Origin: Geobacter sp. UBA5730
GTDB taxonomy: Bacteria > Desulfobacterota > Desulfuromonadia > Geobacterales > Pseudopelobacteraceae
Reading direction: 5' to 3'
Length of the DNA: 64,000 bases
Assembly (NCBI GenBank): GCA_002419465.1
Contig: DIGE01000012.1
Location: 165,201-229,200, forward strand
Part shown: piece by piece, positions 40,418-48,406 of the stretch
Layout of the letters: every line of letters begins with the position of its first letter
How positions within the stretch are numbered: position 1 is the stretch's first letter
Program-made: the position numbers and the translations under genes
Notes under the pieces: generated by a model
Told to the model about the DNA's origin: nothing
The model's input: only the letters and a program-made list of their open reading frames with translations
Databases searched by the model: none

Positions 40418-41518
40418 CTACTTCTCCAAAAGGATGCGCAGCATGCGGCGCAGCGGCTCCGCCGCACCCCACAACAGTTGATCGCCACAGGTGAAGGCCT
40501 GGACGTACTGGGGCCCCAGTTTCATCTTGCGTACCCGGCCGACCGGCACGGTCAGGGTGCCGGAGACTGCCGCCGGCGTCAGGCCGGCCAGGGTCTCGGC
40601 CTTGGTGTTGGGGATCAGCTTGACCCACTGGTTGTCGTTGGCAATCAACTGCTCGATCCCGGCCAGCGGCAGGTCCTTGTTCAGCTTGATGGTGATGGCC
40701 TGGCTGTGGCAGCGCATGGCGCCAACCCGTACACAGATGCCATCCACCGGGATCGGGCTGGTGGTGCCCAGGATCTTGTTGGTCTCCTGGAAGCCTTTCA
40801 ACTCCTCACGGCTCTGGCCATCTTCCACCTCGCGGTCGATCCAGGGCAGCACGTTGCCGGCCAAGGGGAAGCCGAACTCCTTGGTGGGCATGGAGCCGTC
40901 CCGCAGGGTTTCGGTTACCTTCTTGTCTATTTCAAGAATGGCGGAACCGACGTCCTTTAGTTCTTCAGCCACCACGCCGTGCAGAGTCCCCATCTGGGCC
41001 AGCAGTTCCCGCATGTTGGGAGCGCCGGCGCCGGAGGCTGCCTGGTAGGTCATGGAGGAGATCCATTCCACCAGATTGGCGCGGAACAGGCCCCCTAAGG
41101 CCATCAACATCAGACTGACCGTGCAGTTGCCGCCGATAAAATCCTTCTGGCCGTTGGCCAGCGCCTTGTCGATCACGTTGCGGTTGACCGGGTCAAGGAT
41201 GATCACCGCGTTGTCTTCCATCCGCAGGGTGGAGGCGGCATCGATCCAGTAGCCGTTCCAGCCCTGTTTGCGCAGTTCAGGGTGGACCGCCTTGGTGTAG
41301 TCGCCACCCTGGCAGGTAATGATCACATCCAGCTTTTTTAGCTCTTCGATGTCGTCGGCATTTTTCAGGGTGCCGGCGTTCATCGGCGCAGGCTGGCCTG
41401 CCTGGGAGGTGGAGAAAAAGACCGGCTCAAAACCGAGGGCAAAGTCGTTTTCTTCCTGCATCCGCTGCATCAGCACCGAGCCGACCATGCCGCGCCAACC
41501 AACGAAACCTACTTTCAT
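40418..41518 (-). CDS. asd: Aspartate-semialdehyde dehydrogenase
   Basis: A 366-residue enzyme of the Gram-negative type. MKVGFVGWRGMVGSVL is the NADP-binding start and GGNCTVSLMLMALGG carries the catalytic C132. It converts aspartyl phosphate to the semialdehyde for Lys, Met and Thr synthesis. AAGGAG sits before the ATG at 41518, preferred over the GTG at 41527. leuB lies 173 bases upstream on the same strand. Confidence 0.95.
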   Translation of the reverse strand: MKVGFVGWRGMVGSVLMQRMQEENDFALGFEPVFFSTSQAGQPAPMNAGTLKNADDIEELKKLDVIITCQGGDYTKAVHPELRKQGWNGYWIDAASTLRMEDNAVIILDPVNRNVIDKALANGQKDFIGGNCTVSLMLMALGGLFRANLVEWISSMTYQAASGAGAPNMRELLAQMGTLHGVVAEELKDVGSAILEIDKKVTETLRDGSMPTKEFGFPLAGNVLPWIDREVEDGQSREELKGFQETNKILGTTSPIPVDGICVRVGAMRCHSQAITIKLNKDLPLAGIEQLIANDNQWVKLIPNTKAETLAGLTPAAVSGTLTVPVGRVRKMKLGPQYVQAFTCGDQLLWGAAEPLRRMLRILLEK

Positions 41519-41590
41519 GGGAGTCACTCCTTTATTGAAAAATGGACAACCTTAAATATACTAACATCAGCAACGTCAGATTTGAGATGA

Positions 41591-41645
41591 TGCCCAGGCG
41601 TCATGGAGGTAGACGCCGGAGGCGTACACGACAGGTACGTCGAGG
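41591..41645. repeat. Dispersed palindromic repeat, copy 3 (between leuB and asd)
   Basis: GATGCCCAGGC at 41588-41598 and GGCGTACA-N6-GTACGTCGAG at 41621-41643. Both blocks and their spacing resemble the copy upstream of galT. The remaining 41519-41691 holds nothing else recognised. Confidence 0.65.
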
Positions 41646-41691
41646 CGGCTAACGACATGACAACGACGGCAGCGCTCAAAGGTGGCGTTGC

Positions 41692-42780
41692 CTACAGCGC
41701 AGCGATGATCGCGTCGCCCATCTCCTTCGTGTTGACCAGCTTCTCGCCCGGCAGATTCTGGTAAATGTCGCGGGTGCGGTAACCCTGGTCCAGCACCTTG
41801 GCCACGGCATTGTCAATAGCGTCGGCAGCGTCAACCATGCCGCAGGAGAACTTCAGCATCATGCCGGCTGACAGGATCTGGGCGATCGGGTTGGCGATCC
41901 CCTGACCGGCGATGTCCGGGGCAGAACCGCCGGATGGCTCGTACATGCCGAAGGTGCCTTCGGCCAGCGAGGCCGAGGGCAGCATACCCAAAGAACCGGT
42001 CAGCATGGCCGCCTCGTCGGAGAGGATATCGCCGAACATGTTTTCGCAGAGGATCACGTCGAACTGCTTGGGCCACTTGACCAGCTGCATGGCGGCGTTG
42101 TCCACGTACATGTGGGACAGCTCCACATCGGGGTACTGCTTGGCGATATCAATGACAACCTCGCGCCAGAGCACCGAGGAGGAGAGCACATTGGCCTTGT
42201 CGATGGAGCAGACCTTCTTGCCCCGTTTGCGGGCAGCCTCAAAAGCCACATGGGTGATCCGTTCGATCTCCGGCACGCTGTACTTCATGGTATCGATGCC
42301 GATCCGCTCGCGGCCCACACCCTCGATCCCCTTGGGCTGTGAGAAGTAGATGCCGCCGGTCAGTTCGCGAATCACCAGTACGTTGAAACCGCCGCCAATC
42401 ACCTCTTCCTTCAAAGAGGAAGCCCCGGTCAGGGAGGGGAAGATGATGGCCGGCCGCAGGTTGGCGTAGAGACCGAAGATCTTGCGTAGCGGCAACAGCG
42501 CCCCACGCTCCGGCTGCTCATCAGGGGGCAGGCTCTCCCACTTGGGGCCCCCCACGGAGCCGAACAGGATGGCGTCAGCTGCCTTGCAGATGTCGATCGT
42601 GGTCTGGGGCAGCGCCTTGCCTTCGTTGTCGATGCCAGCGCCGCCCACGTTGGCAAAGGTGCCCTCAAAGGTCACATCGTACTGCTTGCCGACTACATCC
42701 AGCACCCTGGTTGCCTCAGCCATCACCTCGGGTCCGATACCGTCACCCGGCAGGATCGCTATCTTGTATGTCTTCGCCAT
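41692..42780 (-). CDS. leuB: 3-isopropylmalate dehydrogenase
   Basis: A 362-residue isopropylmalate dehydrogenase. YKIAILPGDGIGPEVM opens the Rossmann-like domain, with LFGSVGGPKWE, the RELTGGIYFSQPKG loop and VILCENMFGDILSDEAAMLTGSLGMLPSAS. It oxidises 3-isopropylmalate in leucine synthesis. A start at 42780 follows GGAGGGG; the longer frame adds MVEGWN only. metK lies upstream with its own terminator. Confidence 0.95.
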   Translation of the reverse strand: MAKTYKIAILPGDGIGPEVMAEATRVLDVVGKQYDVTFEGTFANVGGAGIDNEGKALPQTTIDICKAADAILFGSVGGPKWESLPPDEQPERGALLPLRKIFGLYANLRPAIIFPSLTGASSLKEEVIGGGFNVLVIRELTGGIYFSQPKGIEGVGRERIGIDTMKYSVPEIERITHVAFEAARKRGKKVCSIDKANVLSSSVLWREVVIDIAKQYPDVELSHMYVDNAAMQLVKWPKQFDVILCENMFGDILSDEAAMLTGSLGMLPSASLAEGTFGMYEPSGGSAPDIAGQGIANPIAQILSAGMMLKFSCGMVDAADAIDNAVAKVLDQGYRTRDIYQNLPGEKLVNTKEMGDAIIAAL

Positions 42781-42809
42781 GTTCCACCCCTCCACCAAAA
42801 AAGTGCGCT

Positions 42810-42839
42810 ACCTTACTGTATACACATTGTTCTTGTCAA
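42810..42839 (-). promoter_or_regulatory. Putative promoter of leuB
   Basis: On the minus strand TTGACA (42839-42834) and TAAGGT (42815-42810) are spaced by 18 bases, about 30 bases before the leuB ATG. Confidence 0.45.
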
Positions 42840-42866
42840 TAAGTCACGCTACAGAGCTGTCATTAT

Positions 42867-42893
42867 AAAAAAGGGCGGTCCCGGAGGCCGCCC
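42867..42893 (-). terminator. Terminator after metK
   Basis: On the minus strand a GC-rich stem (gggcgg / ccgccc) is followed by TTTTTT, about 30 bases after the metK stop. Confidence 0.85.
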
Positions 42894-42923
42894 CTTTCAG
42901 GTACTGTGAAAGGCAGGCTCCGG

Positions 42924-44090
42924 TTAGAGACCGGCCTTCTGTTTCAGCTCTGCAGCTTTGTCGGTTTTTTCCCAGGTAAACTCCGGCAGCTCACGGCCAA
43001 AGTGGCCATAGGCGGCGGTTTTTTTGTAGATCGGGCGCAACAGGTCCAACTGCTCGATGATGGCGCGGGGCCGCATGTCGAATACCTCGCGCACCAGTTC
43101 GGCCATGCGGTGCTCGGAGATCACGCCGGTGCCAAAGGCGTTGACCATGATCGAGACCGGTTCAGCCACACCGATGGCGTAGGCTACCTGCACCTCGCAA
43201 CGCTCGCACAGCCCGGCGGCCACCAGGTTTTTGGCAACGTAGCGGCCCATGTAGGCAGCGGAGCGGTCCACCTTGGAGGGATCCTTGCCGGAGAAGGCGC
43301 CGCCACCATGACGGCCCATGCCGCCGTAGGTGTCCACGATGATCTTGCGTCCGGTCAGGCCGCAGTCACCCATCGGGCCGCCCACCACAAAACGGCCGGT
43401 GGGGTTGATGAAGAAACGGGTTTCGCTGTCCATCAGGTGGGCCGGGATCACCTTCTTGATCACCTCGTCCATCACCCCTTCGCGAATGGTTTCCTGGGTC
43501 ACGTCAGGGGTGTGCTGGGTGGAGATCACCACGGTATTGACCCGCACTGGTTTGCCGTTGTCATACTCAACCGATACTTGCGACTTGGAGTCGGGACGCA
43601 GGAAGTTCAACAGCCCGGACTTGCGGACATCCGCCAGACGTTTGACCAGCTGCTGGGAGAGCTGGATCGGCATCGGCATCAGTTCGGGGGTCTCGTTACA
43701 GGCGTAGCCAAACATCAGGCCCTGGTCGCCGGCGCCCTGCTCCTTGAACAGACCTTCGCCCTCGGTGACGCCTTGCGAGATGTCCGGTGATTGACGATCC
43801 AGAGAAACCAGAACCGCGCAGGTTTCATAGTCAAAGCCCATCTCAGAGCCACAGTAGCCGATCTCCCTGATGGTGTTGCGGACGATTTCGGCATAGTTGA
43901 TGGTGGCGCTGGTGGTGATCTCGCCGGCGATCACCGCCATGCCGGTGGTTACCAGGGTCTCGCAGGCCACCCGCGCCTTGGGATCCTGTGCCAGGATCGC
44001 ATCGAGGATGCTATCGGAAATCTGGTCGGCAACCTTGTCGGGATGCCCTTCAGATACTGATTCAGAGGTAAAGATGAACTTCTCGGCCAT
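42924..44090 (-). CDS. metK: S-adenosylmethionine synthetase
   Basis: A 388-residue enzyme. FTSESVSEGHPDKVADQISD, the GEITTSATINYAEIVR block and GGGAFSGKDPSKVDRSAAYMGRY are MetK signatures. It makes SAM from methionine and ATP. A promoter and a terminator flank it, so it seems to be a single-gene unit. AAGGAGA precedes the ATG. Confidence 0.97.
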   Translation of the reverse strand: MAEKFIFTSESVSEGHPDKVADQISDSILDAILAQDPKARVACETLVTTGMAVIAGEITTSATINYAEIVRNTIREIGYCGSEMGFDYETCAVLVSLDRQSPDISQGVTEGEGLFKEQGAGDQGLMFGYACNETPELMPMPIQLSQQLVKRLADVRKSGLLNFLRPDSKSQVSVEYDNGKPVRVNTVVISTQHTPDVTQETIREGVMDEVIKKVIPAHLMDSETRFFINPTGRFVVGGPMGDCGLTGRKIIVDTYGGMGRHGGGAFSGKDPSKVDRSAAYMGRYVAKNLVAAGLCERCEVQVAYAIGVAEPVSIMVNAFGTGVISEHRMAELVREVFDMRPRAIIEQLDLLRPIYKKTAAYGHFGRELPEFTWEKTDKAAELKQKAGL

Positions 44091-44155
44091 GGTCTGCGTC
44101 TCCTTGGATATGCTGGTATAGATAGGACAATGCTATTTTTTTGTAAGACAAAAAG

Positions 44156-44182
44156 AGTATAAGTAACAGCAGGTTCTGTCAA
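44156..44182 (-). promoter_or_regulatory. Putative promoter of metK
   Basis: On the minus strand TTGACA (44182-44177) and TATACT (44161-44156), spacer 15 bases, which is shorter than ideal. No SAM-riboswitch-like fold was noticed in the short leader. Confidence 0.4.
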
Positions 44183-44230
44183 TCAAAAACCGTCTTGCGG
44201 CACTTGCATCCAGCCTTCCTCGTGACGTCA

Positions 44231-44986
44231 TCAGGGTTGAGCAAGGGGTTTCCAGGTGGTGCGCAGGCGGCAGAGCTCGCGGCCGTCACCGGCATGCTCG
44301 ATCCGGTGCAGCAGGGTGTGGGGATCATCAGGCAGGGCTGCACAGCAGGAGCGGATGGTGTCGCCGTAGAGCGCCTCAGCCCGGAAGCCGATCTCCAGTC
44401 TGACCGGCTGGCAGCTGTCGGCGATCCCGGACGGCACCGCCTCCAGGGCCCAAGCGGCATAGACCGTGTTATTGACGTGCCGGTTCGGGTCGAGATCGGC
44501 CCGCAGCACCGGCAGTTGCAGGGCGGTGCTGCACTGCTCCAGCATCGGCAGGGTGGCAAAGGGGTCGGCCAGGGCACGTAGCGGACGCAGCGGATAGGGG
44601 GGCAGCTGGTCGCTGATTCTGACCGGCCGGCGGGTTTTCAGGTCCAGCACGGCCCAGGAGGTGGTGGCCTGGCCGATCTGTTGGCCGTCGGCATCCAGCA
44701 ACTGGTAGTCCCGGATTGAGAACAGCCCCTCACAGGTGACCGGCCAGGTGCGCACGGTGACCTGCTGGCCACCACGAGGAAAGCGCTCCAGCTCCAGGGT
44801 CAGTCGCGACAGTACCCAGGTCAGCCCCAACTTGCGCAGATCCCGTACCGCCACCCCCAGTTCGAGGGCATGATCGATGCCGGCATCCTGCAACCAGGTC
44901 ATCACCACCGGCAGCCGGACCATCCCCTGCTGATCCACCTCATGGTAGTGCACCCCGAAGCAGCATTCCAGAAGCGGCCCGTTCAT
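44231..44986 (-). CDS. Acyl-ACP thioesterase (FatA-like)
   Basis: A 251-residue double-hotdog enzyme. VHYHEVDQQGMVRLPVVMTWLQDAG begins the first hotdog. ADLDPNRHVNNTVYAAWALE holds the catalytic Asp/Asn/His of plant-type acyl-ACP thioesterases. It releases free fatty acids from ACP in the cytosol. It overlaps the small membrane-protein gene by four bases. Confidence 0.88.
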   Translation of the reverse strand: MNGPLLECCFGVHYHEVDQQGMVRLPVVMTWLQDAGIDHALELGVAVRDLRKLGLTWVLSRLTLELERFPRGGQQVTVRTWPVTCEGLFSIRDYQLLDADGQQIGQATTSWAVLDLKTRRPVRISDQLPPYPLRPLRALADPFATLPMLEQCSTALQLPVLRADLDPNRHVNNTVYAAWALEAVPSGIADSCQPVRLEIGFRAEALYGDTIRSCCAALPDDPHTLLHRIEHAGDGRELCRLRTTWKPLAQP

Positions 44987-45306
44987 GGCGCGTCCCCTCC
45001 CCGGTGGCGGGCACGGTAGCGCACATAGAGCTGGCCGCCCAGGTCCAGTACGATCAGTACCGTCACCACTGCCATCAGGGCGTTGTCCTGCCGAAAATAG
45101 GCCAGGCAGTTGAAAAACATATACAACATCACCACCCCGGTCAGCATCCGTCGGATACCACGTACAAAAACCTCGGAATCACGGTCTTCGTCACGGGGGC
45201 TCAGTCGTAGCAGGTGAGGGGCCAGGTGATAGCCCAGGCTGGCATCCAGCAGCACCAGCGCGAAGTTGATCAGGAAGGTCAGTAGCAGCGTTGTTTCCAG
45301 GGTCAT
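44983..45306 (-). CDS. Small three-helix membrane protein
   Basis: A 107-residue protein with hydrophobic segments at about 6-25, 50-70 and 77-95, and charged loops (RLSPRDEDRDSEVFVRGIRR). No family recognised. Coupled to the thioesterase gene by a four-base overlap. Confidence 0.55.
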   Translation of the reverse strand: MTLETTLLLTFLINFALVLLDASLGYHLAPHLLRLSPRDEDRDSEVFVRGIRRMLTGVVMLYMFFNCLAYFRQDNALMAVVTVLIVLDLGGQLYVRYRARHRGGDAP

Positions 45307-45374
45307 GTCGATAATCCAAAGCGTCGAGCGGTGTTGTCAGGGGCGGGTAGTCAGTTCCATGCTGGTCAGCCAGG

Positions 45375-45785
45375 TCATGGCCTGGTCGGTTTGCGGGGTG
45401 TCCTGGCCTTGCGTGCAGCGGCAGGTTTGGTTGCTGTGGCCGGCGTGCGTGCAGCCTCCGGTCTGGAGGGCCTGGCCGCTTTGCGCGGAACGCCGCTTTT
45501 ACGCGGCCCACCCGGCTTAGAGCCGGTCGGTTCCGGTTTTTGGGGGCGGGCGATGCTGACCGTGATGGCCAGATTCTCCATCAGGGCGCCGTCCAGGCAG
45601 TCGATCGCCTCCTGCAGTTCCGCTTCGCTGGACATCCGCACATAGCCGCAGCCCTTTGATTTGCCGCTGACCGGGTCGGTGATGATATGCACCGAGGTGA
45701 CCGTGCCGGCCACGCTGAACATCCGCCGCAGATCATCGTTGGTTGCCTCGTAGGGCAGGTGGCCGACATACAGTTCTTTTGCCAT
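45375..45785 (-). CDS. RRM-domain RNA-binding protein with basic Pro/Ala/Lys tail
   Basis: A 136-residue protein. One RNA-recognition motif occupies residues 1-80 with RNP2 LYVGHLPY and RNP1 KGCGYVRM. The C-terminal 50 residues are basic and rich in Pro, Ala, Arg and Lys, resembling the tails of bacterial RRM proteins that bind RNA at low temperature. The start at 45785 follows AAAGGGAG; the longer frame is out of register with the family. Confidence 0.85.
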   Translation of the reverse strand: MAKELYVGHLPYEATNDDLRRMFSVAGTVTSVHIITDPVSGKSKGCGYVRMSSEAELQEAIDCLDGALMENLAITVSIARPQKPEPTGSKPGGPRKSGVPRKAARPSRPEAARTPATATKPAAARKARTPRKPTRP

Positions 45786-45848
45786 GGTGCACTCCCTTTT
45801 GCTGGTAACGGCACGAGTCTGCCACGGAGCCGGCCGTTTTGTCACGGC

Positions 45849-45886
45849 AAAAATGCAACGGGCCGCCCCGGTTAGGGACGGCCCGC
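45849..45886 (-). terminator. Terminator after amtB
   Basis: A GC-rich minus-strand hairpin (about 10 bp, cgggccg..ccc) followed by a GTTGCATTTTT tail, about 28 bases after the amtB stop. Confidence 0.75.
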
Positions 45887-45913
45887 GCAGTGGCACGGGT
45901 GCTGCTGCCAGGC

Positions 45914-47374
45914 TTACATGTTGTAGCCTGATTCGGAGTGCTGGGTCTGATCGAGGCCCATGACTTCGTCTTCCTTCTCCACCCGCAGACCGATGGTCTT
46001 GTCGAGAATCAAGGCGATAATCAGGGTTACAATCACGGCATAGGCGCCAGCAGCCACTACGGCGATGATTTGGGTCATAAACTGCTTCGTATCTCCCATC
46101 AGCAGTCCTTTTGCGCCGACCGTCGCAAATACACCGGTCAGGATGGCGCCCAGGGTGCCGCCGACACCGTGCACGCCGAAGGCGTCCAGGGAGTCGTCAT
46201 ACTTCAGTTTGGCTTTGATCAGGATGGCGCCGTAGCAGACCAGGCCGGCAGCCACGCCGATGATCAAGGCAGCGCCGGGCTGCACAAAACCGGCAGCCGG
46301 GGTGATACCCACCAGGCCGGCAACCACGCCGGAGCCAAAACCCAGGGCGCTGGGTTTGCCGGAGTGCATCCATTCTGCCGCCATCCAGGCCAGGCCGCCG
46401 GCTGCCGGGGCGATGGTGGTGGTCATGAAGGCCAGACCGGCCAAACCGCCAGCGGCGTCTGAGGTGTTCATGCCGACAACTGCTGAACCTGCGTTGAAGC
46501 CAAACCAGCCAAACCAGAGCAGACCAACACCAAGCAGGGTCAGAGGCAGGCTATGGGGTGCCATCCGCTCGCTGGGGAAGCCGTGCCGTTTGCCCAGGAA
46601 AAACAGCAGGACCAGGGCCGAGATACCGGAGGAGAGGTGCACCACGGTGCCACCGGCGAAGTCCAGCGCGCCTTTTTTGAACAGCCAGCCGTCAACCATC
46701 CAGACCCAGTGAGCCAGCGGATCGTATACCAGGGTGGTCCAGAGCAGCACGAACAGGCACCAGGCGGCAAATTTGATCCGTTCGGCAACAGCTCCCGAGA
46801 TCAGGGCCACGGTGATCATGGCAAACATCCCCTGAAACATGGCAAAGACATACTCGGGGATGGCACCCGGTTCAGTGGTGACATTCTGAAACAGGGTGTA
46901 GATCGGGGCGCCGTCCTTGAAGCTGATCAGACCGTTAAAGAGTACTTTGGACAGGTTGCCGACCAGACCGCCTCCGGCATCAGGGGCAAAGGCCAGCGAA
47001 TAGCCGATCAGTGCCCACTGCACCCCCACGATTCCCATGGCCACAAAGGAGTGCATCATGGTTGACAGGACGTTTTTTGAGCGGACCATGCCACCGTAAA
47101 ACATGGCCAGGCCAGGGATCATCAACAGCACCAGGGCTGATGACACCAACATCCAGGCGGTATCGCCGGTATTCAGAACCGGATCGACATTTTTGGGCGC
47201 GGAAGCCTCGGCAGGCGCCGAAGCCGGCGCAGGAACGGCATCGGGTGTCTTGATCGCCTCAACCGCCACCGCGGCAGCCGGGGACTCTTTTTTCTCCTCG
47301 GCCATGGCATTGATACCTGCCAGGCTGACGAAGAGGACAAACAGCATAATGGTGAGCGTGTGCTTCAGTTTCAT
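45914..47374 (-). CDS. amtB: Ammonium transporter AmtB
   Basis: A 486-residue channel. A signal peptide (residues 1-25) is followed by a 40-residue Ala/Pro/Glu-rich periplasmic stretch, then 11 helices beginning TAWMLVSSALVLLMIPGLAMFYGGMVRSKNVLS. The remaining Amt core (DFAGGTVVHLSSG, GTLGAILTGVFA) is intact. It conducts ammonium or ammonia and is blocked by GlnK. The gene lies 37 bases after glnK, forming the usual glnK-amtB operon. Confidence 0.97.
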   Translation of the reverse strand: MKLKHTLTIMLFVLFVSLAGINAMAEEKKESPAAAVAVEAIKTPDAVPAPASAPAEASAPKNVDPVLNTGDTAWMLVSSALVLLMIPGLAMFYGGMVRSKNVLSTMMHSFVAMGIVGVQWALIGYSLAFAPDAGGGLVGNLSKVLFNGLISFKDGAPIYTLFQNVTTEPGAIPEYVFAMFQGMFAMITVALISGAVAERIKFAAWCLFVLLWTTLVYDPLAHWVWMVDGWLFKKGALDFAGGTVVHLSSGISALVLLFFLGKRHGFPSERMAPHSLPLTLLGVGLLWFGWFGFNAGSAVVGMNTSDAAGGLAGLAFMTTTIAPAAGGLAWMAAEWMHSGKPSALGFGSGVVAGLVGITPAAGFVQPGAALIIGVAAGLVCYGAILIKAKLKYDDSLDAFGVHGVGGTLGAILTGVFATVGAKGLLMGDTKQFMTQIIAVVAAGAYAVIVTLIIALILDKTIGLRVEKEDEVMGLDQTQHSESGYNM

Positions 47375-47411
47375 GACAGACCTCCTCTATCTGGGTAATC
47401 GTTTGATCGTA

Positions 47412-47750
47412 TTAGATCGCTTCGCCGCCGGTTTCACCGGTGCGAATCCGGACGGCTTCTTCCAGGGCGATGACAAAAATCTTGCCGTCGCCGATCCGGC
47501 CGGTCTTGGCGGTGTTCTGGATCGTCTCCACCACCTTGGCCACCAGCTCATCTGAAACCGCGATCTCCAGCTTGACCTTGGGGATAAAGTCTACCACGTA
47601 TTCTGCGCCACGATACAGCTCGGTATGGCCTTTTTGCCGGCCAAAGCCCTTGACCTCGCTGACCGTGATCCCCTCGATGCCGACCTCATGCAGAGCATCC
47701 TTGACCTCGTCCAGTTTGAACGGTTTGATAATCGCTTCTACCAGTTTCAT
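47412..47750 (-). CDS. glnK: PII nitrogen-regulatory protein GlnK
   Basis: A 112-residue PII protein. MKLVEAIIKPFKLDEVKDAL opens it, the T-loop carries the uridylylation site Y51 (LYRGAEYVVDFIPK), and the B-loop is KTGRIGDGKIFV. It senses 2-oxoglutarate and ATP/ADP and regulates AmtB. AAAGGAGG at 47759-47766 is its ribosome-binding site; the frame continues upstream through the leader but family length fixes the start. Confidence 0.97.
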   Translation of the reverse strand: MKLVEAIIKPFKLDEVKDALHEVGIEGITVSEVKGFGRQKGHTELYRGAEYVVDFIPKVKLEIAVSDELVAKVVETIQNTAKTGRIGDGKIFVIALEEAVRIRTGETGGEAI

Positions 47751-47758
47751 GGTGACTG

Positions 47759-47766
47759 CCTCCTTT
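47759..47766 (-). promoter_or_regulatory. glnK ribosome-binding site with upstream anti-Shine-Dalgarno sequence
   Basis: The minus-strand AAAGGAGG before glnK can pair for seven bases with CCUCCUU at 47842-47848 in the same leader. That pairing would span the leader hairpin and hide the ribosome-binding site. This is a structural prediction only. Confidence 0.45.
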
Positions 47767-47809
47767 CGTCGTCCTGCGGTATGTTGAGCAGCTGGTGCGG
47801 GTTGATCTG

Positions 47810-47837
47810 AAAAAATCCGGGGGCCTGACGCCCCCGG
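47810..47837 (-). terminator. Intrinsic terminator inside the glnK leader (attenuator candidate)
   Basis: An 8-bp perfect stem (ccgggggc / gcccccgg, loop of five) followed on the minus strand by ATTTTTT. It lies only about 45 bases after the expected transcription start and 60 bases before the glnK ATG. A terminator in this position must be bypassed for expression, as in antiterminator-controlled leaders. Confidence 0.75.
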
Positions 47838-47890
47838 TAAGAAGGAGGACAACGACACAGTGCTTTTGTGTGTCTGTCAGAAGATGCTTC

Positions 47891-47906
47891 AGCATTGAGC
47901 GTGCCA
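47891..47906 (-). promoter_or_regulatory. Sigma-54 promoter of glnK-amtB
   Basis: Minus strand TGGCACGCTCAATGCT has GG-N10-GC with the -24/-12 form TGGCAC-N5-aTGCT. Predicted start of transcription is near 47880. No clear NtrC enhancer was identified upstream between 47910 and 48100. Confidence 0.75.
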
Positions 47907-48106
47907 TCTTTGGGTAATCCTTTGCAAACAGATGGTTACATGATTTTTTAGTGTCGCAGCCGTTTGCTGCTGCTTAAAATCTGGGCACCATAAAGGGGGT
48001 GTCGCCTGCTGCAGTGGCATCTTGACGAGCTTTTTGACCATTGCTGGAGATATGGTAAGCTTGTGCGAACCTGTTGATTATCTGATTCAGCCAAGGAGGT
48101 TGTGCC

Positions 48107-48406
48107 ATGCCGGTGGTCGCTAAATTGAGTGAGATTCCAAATCTGGGGAAAAAGCAGGTAACAACGGAGGGGCAGGATATTCTGCTGGTGAACCTGAAAG
48201 GCACCATCTACGCAGTGGAGAGCGAGTGCCCGCACCAGGGCGCGCCGCTGGCTGGCGCCATGGTCAAGGATGGCTATCTCGCCTGTCCGCGTCATGGGTA
48301 TCGTTTCGAACTGAAGGACGGCAGCTGTAAGGATCAGCCCGAGTTTGTGCTGAGAACCTGGCCGGTACGGATCGAGGGAGACGATATCATTGTCGATCTG
48401 GTTTGA
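48107..48406 (+). CDS. Rieske-type 2Fe-2S protein
   Basis: A 99-residue soluble protein with C41-x-H43 and C60-x2-H63 (CPHQGAPLAG...LACPRHGYRF), the Rieske cluster ligands. It resembles the small ferredoxin subunits (NirD or dioxygenase ferredoxin type). Partner unknown. It overlaps the cls start by 17 bases, an unexpected pairing. Confidence 0.88.
   Translation: MPVVAKLSEIPNLGKKQVTTEGQDILLVNLKGTIYAVESECPHQGAPLAGAMVKDGYLACPRHGYRFELKDGSCKDQPEFVLRTWPVRIEGDDIIVDLV

Noticed and set aside
47810..47880. Canonical twin-hexaloop ANTAR target in the glnK leader
   Set aside because: Two hairpins exist, but the loops are nine and five bases rather than six with the A1/G4 pattern; only a general antitermination idea is kept.
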